Below are positions 8,700 to 17,888 of a DNA stretch of 64,000 nt, one piece after another. Position numbers and translations under genes: made by a program. Every line of letters starts with the position of its first letter. Within the stretch, counting starts at the first letter, position 1. A model generated the notes under the pieces. It had not been told where the DNA came from, searched no databases, and worked only from the letters and a program-made list of their open reading frames with translations. Source of the stretch: Janthinobacterium silvisoli (GTDB taxonomy: Bacteria > Pseudomonadota > Gammaproteobacteria > Burkholderiales > Burkholderiaceae_D); contig NZ_JACHCL010000006.1 in assembly GCF_014200725.1 (NCBI RefSeq), positions 1-64,000 of the forward strand. The letters are read 5' to 3'.

Positions 8700-9743
8700 A
8701 TGCCGATCACCCCACAAGAAGCCCTGCTGCGCTGTATCGAACACCGTGAAATTTTTCACGACGAAATGCTGTACCTGTTCCGCCAGATCATGTCCGGCGA
8801 AATGTCGCCCACCATGATCGCCGCCCTGACCATGGGCTTGCGCGTGAAGAAGGAAACCATCGGTGAAATCGCCGCCGCCGCGCAAGTCATGCGCGAGTTT
8901 TCCACCAAGGTGCCGATGGCCGACACCACCCGCTTGCTCGACATCGTCGGCACGGGCGGCGACGGCGCCCACACGTTTAATATCTCTACCGCCTCTATGT
9001 TCGTCGCCGCCGCCGCCGGTGCGCGCGTGGCCAAGCATGGCGGTCGCAGCGTGTCGTCTTCGTCCGGCAGCGCCGACGTGCTCGACTCGCTGGGCGCCAA
9101 CATCAACCTGCAGCCCGAACAGATTGCCCAGTCGATCGCGCAAACCGGCATCGGCTTCATGTATGCGCCGAATCACCACGCGGCCATGAAGCATGCGGCG
9201 CCCGTGCGCCGCGAACTGGGCGTGCGCACCATCTTCAATATCCTGGGGCCGCTGACCAATCCGGCCGGCGCGCCGAATATCCTGATGGGCGTATTCCACG
9301 CCGACCTGGTCGGTATCCAGGTACGCGTGCTGCAGCGCCTGGGCGCACAGCATGCGATCGTGGTGTATGGCCGCGACAATATGGATGAAGTCTCGCTGGG
9401 CGCCGGTACCATGGTCGGTGAATTGATCAATGGTGAAATCCGCGAATATGAAATCCATCCGGAAGACTTCGGCCTGTCCATGATCGCCAGCCGCAACCTG
9501 AAGGTGGCCGACGCCGCCGAATCGAAGGCGAAAATGATGGAAGCGCTGCGCGGCGAGCCAGGCGCCGCTTCCGATATCGTCGCCCTGAACGCGGGTACGG
9601 CGCTGTATGCGGCCGGCGTGGCCAGCTCGATCGAAGATGGCCTGGTCCGTGCTCGGCTGGCTGTCAGCTCGGGCGCCGCGCTGGCGAAACTCGATCAGTT
9701 CGTGCAAGTGACGCAGCAGCTGGGCCACCCGGCGCAAGCGTAA
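8700..9743 (+). CDS. trpD: anthranilate phosphoribosyltransferase
   Basis: A 347-residue enzyme adding phosphoribosyl to anthranilate. The PRPP-binding [14 protein letters not shown] loop, [15 protein letters not shown], the [19 protein letters not shown] segment and NPAGA are characteristic. ATG 8700 is preceded by GAAGGAAG. The gap to trpG (69 bp) is the largest inside the trp genes but has no terminator, so they should be one operon. Confidence 0.95.
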   Translation: MPITPQEALLRCIEHREIFHDEMLYLFRQIMSGEMSPTMIAALTMGLRVKKETIGEIAAAAQVMREFSTKVPMADTTRLLDIVGTGGDGAHTFNISTASMFVAAAAGARVAKHGGRSVSSSSGSADVLDSLGANINLQPEQIAQSIAQTGIGFMYAPNHHAAMKHAAPVRRELGVRTIFNILGPLTNPAGAPNILMGVFHADLVGIQVRVLQRLGAQHAIVVYGRDNMDEVSLGAGTMVGELINGEIREYEIHPEDFGLSMIASRNLKVADAAESKAKMMEALRGEPGAASDIVALNAGTALYAAGVASSIEDGLVRARLAVSSGAALAKLDQFVQVTQQLGHPAQA

Positions 9744-9777
9744 ACTATCCACAACCTACACTGGAATAGCGACCATC

Positions 9778-10578
9778 ATGTCCGACATACTCGATAAAAT
9801 CCTGGCCGTGAAAGCCGACGAAGTGGCCAAGGCCAAGGCTTACCGCAGCCTGGCCAGCCTGCGCAGCGAGGTGGAAAACGACAGCGCCCTGCGCGCTAAC
9901 CTGCGCGACTTTGAAGCGAGCCTGCGCCAGCATATCGCCGACGGCAAACCCGGCATCATCGCCGAAGTGAAAAAAGCCTCGCCATCGAAAGGCGTGATAC
10001 GTGCCGATTTCCGTCCGGCCGAGATTGCCGCCAGTTACGCGGCCCATGGCGCGGCGTGTTTGTCCGTGCTGACGGACGAACAATTCTTCCAGGGCTCGGT
10101 CGACTACCTGCAACAGGCGCGCGCCGCCTGTTCCATCCCCGTGCTGCGCAAGGATTTCATGGTCGATATGTACCAGATCTATGAAGCGCGGGCCATGGGC
10201 GCCGACTGCATCCTGCTGATCGTGGCGGCGCTGGACCATGGCTTGATGGCCGAGATGGAAGCCTGCGCCCACGAACTGGGCATGGGCGTGCTGATCGAAA
10301 GCCATGATGGCGCAGAACTCGATGCGGCGTTAAAACTCAAGAGCGCGCTGATCGGCATCAACAACCGCAATCTGCGCACCTTTGAAACTTCGCTCGATAC
10401 CACCATCAATCTGCTGCCGCGCATCCCGCAAGACAGATTGGTGATCACCGAATCGGGCATTGCCGGCAGCGCCGACGTGCAGCGCATGCGTGCGGCCGAT
10501 GTACACAGCTTCCTGGTGGGCGAAGCCTTCATGCGCGCGCCAGATCCCGGCGTGGAACTGGAACGCCTGTTCAGCTGA
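9778..10578 (+). CDS. trpC: indole-3-glycerol phosphate synthase
   Basis: A 266-residue TIM-barrel enzyme that closes the indole ring. Motifs include [11 protein letters not shown] (catalytic Lys), [30 protein letters not shown] and TESGI. It is monofunctional: trpF, trpB and trpA are not adjacent, as is common in Burkholderiales where they form a second cluster. Its TGA overlaps the ATG of the next gene. Confidence 0.95.
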   Translation: MSDILDKILAVKADEVAKAKAYRSLASLRSEVENDSALRANLRDFEASLRQHIADGKPGIIAEVKKASPSKGVIRADFRPAEIAASYAAHGAACLSVLTDEQFFQGSVDYLQQARAACSIPVLRKDFMVDMYQIYEARAMGADCILLIVAALDHGLMAEMEACAHELGMGVLIESHDGAELDAALKLKSALIGINNRNLRTFETSLDTTINLLPRIPQDRLVITESGIAGSADVQRMRAADVHSFLVGEAFMRAPDPGVELERLFS

Positions 10579-11066
10579 TGCCTATTACGCGGGCAGCCAT
10601 ACCGTTTGCCATCGTACTGGCGCTGGCTGCTTGCCAAAAGGCGCCGGAAACCGCTGCGCCGGCGACGGCAAGCGCGCCCGCAACACCCACTCCTCCAGTC
10701 GCGGCTCCCGAACCGGCGCCGCCGGCAGACACCATCACCGCCTACAAACTGCTGGTGGCGCAGCAAATCGTGGCGGCCAATCCTGACAACACGTTTGATG
10801 GTCCGCTGCCGGCCATGCTGCCGGCCATCGTCGTGCTTGATATCAGCATCGACCGCGATGGTAAGCTCAAAAAAGTGCGCGTGCACCGCTCGCGCGACAG
10901 CGAGGCCTCGGCAGCGGCGCTGGCAGCAGTGCGCCGCGTCGAGGAACCGTTTCCCCCCACGGCGCAGCTGATGCGCAAGCGCGACAAGACGCTCGATTTT
11001 TCCGAAACCTTCCTCTTCAACGAGCGTTATCAGTTCCAGCTGCGGACTTTGTCCGGGCCACAGTAG
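10578..11066 (+). CDS. lipoprotein with TonB-C-like domain
   Basis: A 162-residue protein whose start codon overlaps the trpC stop (TGATG), so it is translated with the trp operon. Residues 1-19 form a lipoprotein signal with lipobox LAAC. A Pro/Ala-rich linker follows (about 22-50), and then a domain like the C-terminus of TonB, with VVLDISIDRDGKLKKVRVHRSRD and AAVRRVEEPFPP. It lacks a transmembrane anchor of true TonB. Function unknown; it may sit at the outer or inner membrane. Its last 50 bases overlap the convergent diguanylate cyclase gene. Confidence 0.7.
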   Translation: MPITRAAIPFAIVLALAACQKAPETAAPATASAPATPTPPVAAPEPAPPADTITAYKLLVAQQIVAANPDNTFDGPLPAMLPAIVVLDISIDRDGKLKKVRVHRSRDSEASAAALAAVRRVEEPFPPTAQLMRKRDKTLDFSETFLFNERYQFQLRTLSGPQ

Positions 11067-12219
11067 GGCCGCTGGCATCGAGTTCGATGCGGTCGCGGCC
11101 ATTGGCCTTGGCCAGATACAGCGCGGCGTCGGCGCGCGACAGCAACTGCTCCAGCTCTTCTTCCGTCGACGCCTGGCACGCCACGCCGATACTCACCGTG
11201 CACGGTGGCAGCCCCACATCGGCCGGTTCGCGCAGCAGGCTGCGGATACGCTCGGCCACGCCCAGTGCATTATGCGGCGACATGTCCGGCATCAGCACGA
11301 CAAATTCCTCGCCGCCGAAACGGGCCACGCAATCCGATTCGCGCAGGGCGCGGCCGATGATGCCGGCAACGTGCGCCAGCACCTGGTCGCCCACCATATG
11401 GCCATAGCGGTCATTGATGTTCTTGAAATAATCGAGATCGATACTGAGTAAGGTGAGCGGGCGGCGGTGGCGCGAAAAATTCGCCTTTTCGCGTGCATAG
11501 GCGTCGCCGAAGCCGCGCCGGTTCAACACCTGCGTCAGCGGATCATGGGTAGAGCGGCGCTCGAGTATCGCTTGCAGGCGGCGCGTGGCCACTGTCATGA
11601 AGCCCACCGTCAGCAGCAGGGCCATGAAATTGGCGACGGCCAGATAAATACTGGCCTGCGTGGTTGACACCATCAGGTCGACGCTGGCGCCGCCATTGCG
11701 CAAGGCAGCCACGCCGCGCGCCAGTACCACGCAAGCCTGTACCGCCATCAGGGAACCAAAGAAAAAACTGGAAAAATGCCGTTCGCCATGGCGCACTACC
11801 AGCTGCGCCTGGCGCGCATAGAAAATAAACACCAGGAATGAAAAGAGCGCCACGCGACGGGAGAAATCGGGTTGCACCAGCAGCCACCATGCGATGCCGC
11901 CAGTACCCAGGCAAAACACCAGCCAGTACAGGCGCAGGCTGGGAGGCTGCCCATAGAATTTTTCGGTGCCCAGCATGGCCAGGCCGATACCGGCTATCAG
12001 GGCCGCATTAGCCCCCACCAGCACCAGCGCATCGTGCAGCATGCCGCGCGCGCCAAACAGCATCGAAGCGAACACCAGCAGCAGCAAGCCAGCCGACCAA
12101 TGCCCGAGGCCATGCACCTCGCGCCGGAAGCTGCGATACACCGAGAACATGACGATGCTCATCGCCCCGCACATCAGGGTAGTCATGAACACGATGGTGC
12201 GGGGATCGAGGGTTTCCAC
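11017..12219 (-). CDS. membrane diguanylate cyclase (GGDEF)
   Basis: A 400-residue protein with about seven hydrophobic segments in residues 1-215, then a GGDEF domain. The active-site motif is GGEEF (about residues 301-305) and the RxxD inhibitory site (RESD) lies five residues before it, so c-di-GMP product inhibition is expected. NRRGF and DLDYFKNIND are the substrate and metal-binding segments. It should make c-di-GMP in response to a membrane signal that cannot be predicted. It is followed upstream by a close paralogue, apparently a tandem duplication. Confidence 0.88.
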   Translation of the reverse strand: METLDPRTIVFMTTLMCGAMSIVMFSVYRSFRREVHGLGHWSAGLLLLVFASMLFGARGMLHDALVLVGANAALIAGIGLAMLGTEKFYGQPPSLRLYWLVFCLGTGGIAWWLLVQPDFSRRVALFSFLVFIFYARQAQLVVRHGERHFSSFFFGSLMAVQACVVLARGVAALRNGGASVDLMVSTTQASIYLAVANFMALLLTVGFMTVATRRLQAILERRSTHDPLTQVLNRRGFGDAYAREKANFSRHRRPLTLLSIDLDYFKNINDRYGHMVGDQVLAHVAGIIGRALRESDCVARFGGEEFVVLMPDMSPHNALGVAERIRSLLREPADVGLPPCTVSIGVACQASTEEELEQLLSRADAALYLAKANGRDRIELDASGPTVARTKSAAGTDNAR

Positions 12220-12334
12220 GGTCAGCCTGGAGAATCAAACATGCTGCAATTCTAGTGCAGTTATCGCCCACTGGGTCTGCCATCATGGGCCAATGACACA
12301 TGTTTATCGCCGGTCACGCTCAGGCATGCCAGGC

Positions 12335-13504
12335 TTAAGCCACCGCAGGATGGTCTTCGCCTGTCTCGATGCGGTCGCGTCCCGCCTGCTTTGCGCGGTA
12401 CAAGGCCCGGTCGGAACGCAGCAACATGGCCTCCAGCGGCTCACCGCTGCCGTTCTGGCTCGCGATGCCGATGCTAACGGTATAGCGCGGCAAGTCCATA
12501 GCGTCAGAGGGGCGTGGCTGATGCAGCACTTGCTGGATGCGCTGCGCGATCAGGGTGGCGCGTTCCAGGTCCGTATCGGGCAGCAGCACGACGAATTCCT
12601 CGCCGCCGAAACGGGCGACAAAGTCACCCGCGCGCAAGGCTGCCCTGATCACACCCGCCACGTCGACCAGCACCAGGTCCCCCACGGCATGGCCATGGGC
12701 GTCATTGATGGCCTTGAAAAAATCCAGGTCGATGCTCATCACGGCCAGCGGCAAGCCGCCGCGCTGCAGACGCGCGCTTTCCCTGGCATGCGCGTCGGCG
12801 AAACCACGCCGGTTCAGCACGGACGTCAGCGGATCGAGGTTGGAGCGCTGCTCGAGCAGCAGTTGCAAGCGCCGCGTGGCCACCGTCATGAAACCGACCG
12901 GCAGCAGCAAGGTCAAAAAGGCCATCACCGTCAAATACAGATCGTGATACCGGCCGCCCTGCACCAGGTCGACACCGGCGCCACCCTGCAAGGCTGTGAC
13001 ACCGCGATGCAATACCGATAATACTTGCAGCAAGCTTAGGGTCGCAAAGAAGGTGGTCGACAGATGGCGCTCGCCATGGCGCACAATCACCAGCAATTGC
13101 ACCAGGTTCAGGACTAGCACGAGAAAAGACATCAGCGCCACGCGCATGGCGAAGTCGGGCCGCCAATACAGCCAGACCACCATCACCAGCAGGCCCAGCA
13201 GCCAGACGGCATGAAACAGCCGCCAGTTGGGTCGCACGCCATAGAATTTTTGTGTACCTATCAGTACCCGTCCCATTCCCCACAGGAACACAGTATTAGC
13301 CAAGGGCAACAGGATTTCCGGCATCACCACGCCGCGCAAGGCGAATAGCGCGCTAGACACCACCAGGGTCAGCATGCCGCCGCCCCACTCGCGCAAGCCT
13401 TGTACATCGGGAGGAAAGCTGCGCTGGGCGGCAAACATGACCACGGACATGGCTACCGTCATCAGGGTAGACATCAAGATGACAGTAGCGGGATCAATTT
13501 TCAC
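12335..13504 (-). CDS. membrane diguanylate cyclase (GGDEF), tandem paralogue
   Basis: About 389 residues with the same layout as its downstream neighbour: seven hydrophobic segments and then GGEEF (about residue 299) with an RxxD site (RAGD) five residues before it. The two proteins align from their first residues (VKIDPATVILMSTLM versus METLDPRTIVFMTTLM). That alignment argues for GTG 13504 as the start rather than the frame opening at 13624, although no clear ribosome site precedes either. It is likely active in c-di-GMP synthesis. Confidence 0.83.
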   Translation of the reverse strand: MKIDPATVILMSTLMTVAMSVVMFAAQRSFPPDVQGLREWGGGMLTLVVSSALFALRGVVMPEILLPLANTVFLWGMGRVLIGTQKFYGVRPNWRLFHAVWLLGLLVMVVWLYWRPDFAMRVALMSFLVLVLNLVQLLVIVRHGERHLSTTFFATLSLLQVLSVLHRGVTALQGGAGVDLVQGGRYHDLYLTVMAFLTLLLPVGFMTVATRRLQLLLEQRSNLDPLTSVLNRRGFADAHARESARLQRGGLPLAVMSIDLDFFKAINDAHGHAVGDLVLVDVAGVIRAALRAGDFVARFGGEEFVVLLPDTDLERATLIAQRIQQVLHQPRPSDAMDLPRYTVSIGIASQNGSGEPLEAMLLRSDRALYRAKQAGRDRIETGEDHPAVA

Positions 13505-13662
13505 AGAGGAAACGGTACGGTGGGCGGATAGCCCTGAGGCATGCCAGTAAGCACAAAAAAGTTGCGTTCTGGAAATTGTACCGTGAAAGAACAGCTTGGT
13601 GAGCCTGGCGGGGCAAATTCTCACGCCGCCAGGCCGGCCGTTGTGACTACGCAGCCGCCTGA

Positions 13663-15522
13663 TTACTGCGCTGCGCTAGGACGTTTCAGCCCTGCCGCTT
13701 TTTTCGGCGCCGGCAAGACGGTCATGCTGACACCGGGTACGCGGTCGCCTTGCAGGGTGGCTGTAAACGTCATCAGCTCATCGCGGCGGAAAGCGTGGAT
13801 GGCCACCTTGGCGCCGACCGCGTAACGGCCCAGCAAGGTATCGAGGTTGGCCGGGCTGCCCGTCACGCGCAAGCCATCGATGGCTACCAGCACATCGCCC
13901 GCCGACAAGCCCGCCAGGTGGGCGGCGCCGCCCTGGTGTACCTGCGCCAGCTTGGCGTCATTACCGTCACGGCCCAGGTTCGCGTCCAGGCTGGCTTTTT
14001 CCGATTTGCGCGCATCGCTGTACTTGACGCCGAACGGCGCCAGCAAACGCGCCAGCGGCACGTCGTCGGTGCCGCGGATATAACGCTCGAAGAAGGGCTT
14101 CATGCGCGTGCCGGAAATCTCGTCGAACAGGGCTTCGACTTCGGCTGGGGTCACGCCGCGTGCCTTGCCCTTGTAGAAATCGCGGCCATAACGCTGCCAC
14201 AGCGCCTGCATCACGTCGTCCAGCGATTTTGCGCCATCGGTCTTGCTGCGCAATGTCAGGTCGAAAGCCAGCGCGATCAGCGAACCCTTGGTGTAGTAGC
14301 TGACGATGGCGTTCGGCGCATTTTCATCCTGGCGGTAGTATTTGCCCCAGGCGTCGAAGCTGGAATCGGCCACGCTTTGCTTGGTACGGCCGCTGCCGCG
14401 CAAGACGCTGTTGACGGTTTTACCCAGCAGCTTGAAGTAGGCCGCTTCGTCGATCAGGCCGGCGCGCACCAGCATCAGATCATCGTAGTAGCTGGTGAAG
14501 CCTTCGAACAGCCACAGCAACGGCGAATAGCTTTCTGCCTGCAGCTGGTAAGGCGCGAACGCGGCCGGCTTGATGCGTTTCACGTTCCAGGTATGGAAGT
14601 ACTCGTGGCTGCACAGGCCCAGGAATTTCAGGTAGCCGTCACCGATTTCGCTGCTGTTCGATGCGGTGGTCGGCAAGTCGGCGCGCGCGCAGATCAGCGC
14701 GGTCGAAGCGCGGTGTTCCAGGCCGCCATAACCGTCGCCGACGGCCATGGTCATGAACACGTAGCGGTCCATCGGCGCTTTTTTGGTCTTCGGTTCAAAG
14801 AAGGCGATCTGCGTTTCGCAGATGGCTTTCAAGTCGCGGCACAGGCGGTCCAGGTCCAGATTCGGTACCTTGCCGGTAACGACGATATCGTGCGGCACGC
14901 CATGCGCCTTGAAAGTGGCCAGCGCGAAGTCGCCCATCTCCACCGGATGGTCGATCAGCTCATCGTAGTTGGCGGCCTGGTAGCTGCCGAAGCCATAACG
15001 CCTGGCCTTCAGTTCCGGCAAGGTGGTGGCCACGCGCCAGGTTTTGCAAACGGCGTCTTTCGGCTGCACGATGTTGACTTCATGCGGCTCGGATTCCTGG
15101 CCCAGCACACTGAGAAACACGCTGGTGCCGTTGAAGAAGCCGTGGTTCTGGTCCAGATGAGCAGCGCGTACCGACAAGTCCCAGGCGTAGACGTCGTATT
15201 CCAGCGTCAGCGGCCCCTGGCATGGCGCCGCTTGCCACGAGTGTTTATCCAGCTTGGTCAGCGCCACGGCCTTGCCTTCGGAGGTGGCGGCGATGCTGAC
15301 GATATTGCGCGAAAATTCGCGGATCATGTAGCTGCCCGGTATCCAGGCCGGCAGCGAGAATACCTGGCCGATGGCGGCCGGCGACTTGACGGTCAAGCTC
15401 ACCTTGAACATATGGCCGGCCAGGTCGGCAGCGGCGATGGTGTAGATGATGCCAGCGGCGCTCTTGGCAGCACTCTTGGTGGCTGGCTTGGCCAGGACTT
15501 TTTTAACTGCTGTTTTTTTCAT
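13663..15522 (-). CDS. M61 family metallopeptidase with PDZ domain
   Basis: A 619-residue peptidase of the glycyl-aminopeptidase family. The zinc site HEYFH lies at about residues 303-307 in GLCSHEYFHTWNVKRI, with the third-ligand Glu region FEGFTSYYDDL downstream. A PDZ domain follows near residues 520-600 (AHLAGLSAGDVLVAIDG). ATG 15522 is preceded by GAGGAAACC. The N-terminus is Lys/Ala-rich without a clear signal peptide, so it may be cytoplasmic. It lies downstream of dsbC, but a terminator separates them. Confidence 0.9.
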   Translation of the reverse strand: MKKTAVKKVLAKPATKSAAKSAAGIIYTIAAADLAGHMFKVSLTVKSPAAIGQVFSLPAWIPGSYMIREFSRNIVSIAATSEGKAVALTKLDKHSWQAAPCQGPLTLEYDVYAWDLSVRAAHLDQNHGFFNGTSVFLSVLGQESEPHEVNIVQPKDAVCKTWRVATTLPELKARRYGFGSYQAANYDELIDHPVEMGDFALATFKAHGVPHDIVVTGKVPNLDLDRLCRDLKAICETQIAFFEPKTKKAPMDRYVFMTMAVGDGYGGLEHRASTALICARADLPTTASNSSEIGDGYLKFLGLCSHEYFHTWNVKRIKPAAFAPYQLQAESYSPLLWLFEGFTSYYDDLMLVRAGLIDEAAYFKLLGKTVNSVLRGSGRTKQSVADSSFDAWGKYYRQDENAPNAIVSYYTKGSLIALAFDLTLRSKTDGAKSLDDVMQALWQRYGRDFYKGKARGVTPAEVEALFDEISGTRMKPFFERYIRGTDDVPLARLLAPFGVKYSDARKSEKASLDANLGRDGNDAKLAQVHQGGAAHLAGLSAGDVLVAIDGLRVTGSPANLDTLLGRYAVGAKVAIHAFRRDELMTFTATLQGDRVPGVSMTVLPAPKKAAGLKRPSAAQ

Positions 15523-15634
15523 GGTTTCCTCGTATCTGGCCTGTCTTCCCGGGAGCGCCACTGCCCCGCATGACAAATCTGTTGGCGTATCACAATCGCA
15601 CAGGATATCGATTGTAGCCGCTCCAGGACCAGCC

Positions 15635-15667
15635 GAAAAAAAAGCGCGCCTGGCTAGGGGGCGCGCT
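15635..15667 (-). terminator. intrinsic terminator after dsbC
   Basis: On the minus strand a perfect 8-bp stem AGCGCGCC/GGCGCGCT (plus 15643-15650 and 15660-15667) with a 9-base loop is followed by a run of eight T. It sits between the dsbC stop and the M61 peptidase start, so the latter needs its own promoter. Confidence 0.85.
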
Positions 15668-15702
15668 CTTGACTCTTCCTGGCGATAGCCCGGCTTACTT
15701 GC

Positions 15703-16419
15703 TTATTTAATGGTCGAAAATTTCTGTTCCAGCGCCTTGGTATCGACGGCGCCTGGAATCCGGCTGCCATCGGCAAAGAAGATGGTCGGCGTGCCCGAAA
15801 CGCGCAGCTGCTGGCCCAGCGCCAGGATTTTCTCGTGCGGATTGGCGCAAGTGGTGGCCACGGTGGCCGGCAGTTTACCGTTCAGCATCCAGTCATCCCA
15901 GGCCTTGTTGCGGTCTGGCGCGCACCAGATATTGCGCGACTTGACGATCGAATCAGGCGACAGGATGTTGTACATGAAGGTGTAGACGGTGACGTTGTCG
16001 ATTTCCTTCAGGGTGGTCTGGCGGAAGCGCTTGCAGTAGCCGCAATTCGGATCTTCGAATACGGCGATCACGCGCTTGCCATTGCCCTTGACGACCTTCA
16101 TCGCCGAATCGAGCGGCAAGTCCGAGAACTTGATGCGGTTCATTTCGTCCAGGCGCTCCTTGGTCAAGTCTTGCGAGGTCTTGGCGTCGAACACATGGCC
16201 GACGAACAGATATTGCGCATTCTTGTCGGTGTACAGGATGTCGCCGCCCGTGCGTACTTCGTACAGGCCGCCATACGGCGTTTCCTTGACCGAATCGACC
16301 TTGACGCCCTCACCGAGGCGCGGTTCGATGAGCTTCTTGATATTGACCTCGGTCGGCGTTTCCGCGCCAGCGCACGACATCATCAGGCCCGAAGCCAACA
16401 CTAATGCGATTCTGCTCAT
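15703..16419 (-). CDS. dsbC: thiol:disulfide interchange protein DsbC
   Basis: A 238-residue periplasmic disulfide isomerase. An N-terminal signal peptide ends near AGA-E. Then come a DsbC dimerisation domain (EVRTGGDILYTDKNAQYLFVG) and a thioredoxin fold with the CGYC active site at about residues 126-129 and the cis-Pro loop GTPTIFF. It corrects wrong disulfides. The start is uncertain: ATG 16419 gives the best signal peptide, but GTG codons at 16428 and 16434 lie nearer the GGAG site. Confidence 0.9.
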   Translation of the reverse strand: MSRIALVLASGLMMSCAGAETPTEVNIKKLIEPRLGEGVKVDSVKETPYGGLYEVRTGGDILYTDKNAQYLFVGHVFDAKTSQDLTKERLDEMNRIKFSDLPLDSAMKVVKGNGKRVIAVFEDPNCGYCKRFRQTTLKEIDNVTVYTFMYNILSPDSIVKSRNIWCAPDRNKAWDDWMLNGKLPATVATTCANPHEKILALGQQLRVSGTPTIFFADGSRIPGAVDTKALEQKFSTIK

Positions 16420-16490
16420 TTTTATCACTATCACTTCTCCACTTGAAACGCCTTGCAGCCTGTCCAGATTAGCGGCGCCGTTACGTCTTT

Positions 16491-16523
16491 AACAAAACAA
16501 TCGCCGCAGACCAGCTGCGGCGA
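16491..16523 (-). terminator. intrinsic terminator after the UbiH/F hydroxylase
   Basis: A perfect 9-bp stem TCGCCGCAG/CTGCGGCGA (16501-16509 and 16515-16523, loop 5) is followed on the minus strand by the T-rich TTGTTTTGT. It separates the hydroxylase gene from dsbC. Confidence 0.75.
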
Positions 16524-16576
16524 CCTTGAATTTTCACCAATTATCCAGCGCTAACTTAAGATAGACTGATGCAGAT

Positions 16577-17809
16577 TTACTGGCTGCCCAAGGCATGCGA
16601 AATCATTTTCCGCTTCAGGCCCGGCAATTTATCCAGCAAGTTTAATCCCAAATTGCGAACCACGCGCAACGGTTCCAGATCGGCGCCAAACAAACGGGCC
16701 AGACCATCGGTGGCCAGCTGCATCAGCAGCACGTCTTCCTTGCGCGCGCGCGCATAGCGGGCCAGCACGCGCTCGTCGCCGATGCCACGATGCGTTTCGC
16801 GTTCGGCGATGGTTTTCACCAATTGCGCCACGTCGGCAAAACCCAGGTTCATGCCGTGACCAGCCATCGGATGGACCACGTGCGCAGCGTCGCCCACCAG
16901 GGCCACGCGCGGCGCCACCATGGCGTGCGGACGCATCAAAGTAAGGGGAAAGGCGCGCACCAGTTCCGGCTGCAGCGGCGTGAGTGTACCCAGCTTGTCG
17001 CTACTCCAGGCGGCCAGGCGCGCGGCCAGCTGTTCGGCCGATTCGGACAACAAGGTGTCAGCCAGTGCATCGGGCGCCGACCAGACCAGCGACACGCGCT
17101 CGCCCGGCAACGGCAGCAGCGCGATGATGCCTTCGCTACCTGTAAACCACTGGTGCGCCGCGCCATGGTGCGGCTTTTCGCAAGCGAAGTTGCTGACCAC
17201 GCCGCGCTGTCCATACGAGCGGTAATCGAGGCCGATATCGCACTGGCCACGCACCCACGATTGCGCGCCATCGGCGCCAACGACCAATGCAGAAGTGATG
17301 GTGTCGCCGCCTTCCAGGTGCACGACGGCAGCATCGGCCGTCCATTCCAGACGGCTGGCGCGGCCCTGCACCACGTTGACGTTTTGGGCAAATTTCAGGG
17401 CCGCGTCCAGCGCCTGCCCCAGGTTGCGGTCTTCGACGATCCAGGCCAGTGCGCCCACATGGGCGCCGTAGGCGTCAAAACCCAGGCCACCGGCCTGCGC
17501 CCCATCGCCGCTGACCAGCATGGCGTCCACCGGCGCCACACGCTCGGCCGCCAGCGCGCCCCATACCTTCAGGGACGACAGCAGCTGATGGGCCGTATGA
17601 TTGAGCGCATACACGCGCACATCCCAGCTGGCCTCGGCTTCAGGCTTGCCGTTCGCCGGCGCCGACGCCGGGCTGAGCAAGGTGACGCTTTGCCCGGCCT
17701 GGGCAAGCGCCAGCGCCGTGGTTTTCGCGATGGCGCCATTGCCAACGATGCAAACGTCGCTGTGGCTATGCATGAAGCGCCGCATGGTGGGGGAAGATGG
17801 ACTGTTCAT
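16577..17809 (-). CDS. UbiH/UbiF/COQ6 family FAD-dependent hydroxylase
   Basis: A 410-residue flavoprotein monooxygenase of the ubiquinone-biosynthesis hydroxylase family. The N-terminal dinucleotide fold (VGNGAIAKTTALALAQAG), the DG motif (VVGADGAQSWVR) and the second FAD motif (LVGDAAHVVHPMAGHGMNLG) are complete. It likely hydroxylates the ubiquinone ring, but which position is not clear from sequence alone. ATG 17809 has a weak ribosome site; in-frame ATGs follow at residues 9 and 13. Confidence 0.88.
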   Translation of the reverse strand: MNSPSSPTMRRFMHSHSDVCIVGNGAIAKTTALALAQAGQSVTLLSPASAPANGKPEAEASWDVRVYALNHTAHQLLSSLKVWGALAAERVAPVDAMLVSGDGAQAGGLGFDAYGAHVGALAWIVEDRNLGQALDAALKFAQNVNVVQGRASRLEWTADAAVVHLEGGDTITSALVVGADGAQSWVRGQCDIGLDYRSYGQRGVVSNFACEKPHHGAAHQWFTGSEGIIALLPLPGERVSLVWSAPDALADTLLSESAEQLAARLAAWSSDKLGTLTPLQPELVRAFPLTLMRPHAMVAPRVALVGDAAHVVHPMAGHGMNLGFADVAQLVKTIAERETHRGIGDERVLARYARARKEDVLLMQLATDGLARLFGADLEPLRVVRNLGLNLLDKLPGLKRKMISHALGSQ

Positions 17810-17888
17810 GCAGCCATTATAGCGTTTGCCGCCCCTGTTTCAGCATCTGGCCTCGCCAGCAAAACAGGGGCTAATGCGAAGATTTTAC

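Noticed and set aside
13750..15573. 607-codon open frame antisense to the M61 peptidase gene
   Set aside because: Shadow of high-GC coding sequence; its translation is His/Gln/Ala/Arg-rich without family motifs, while the other strand encodes a full peptidase.
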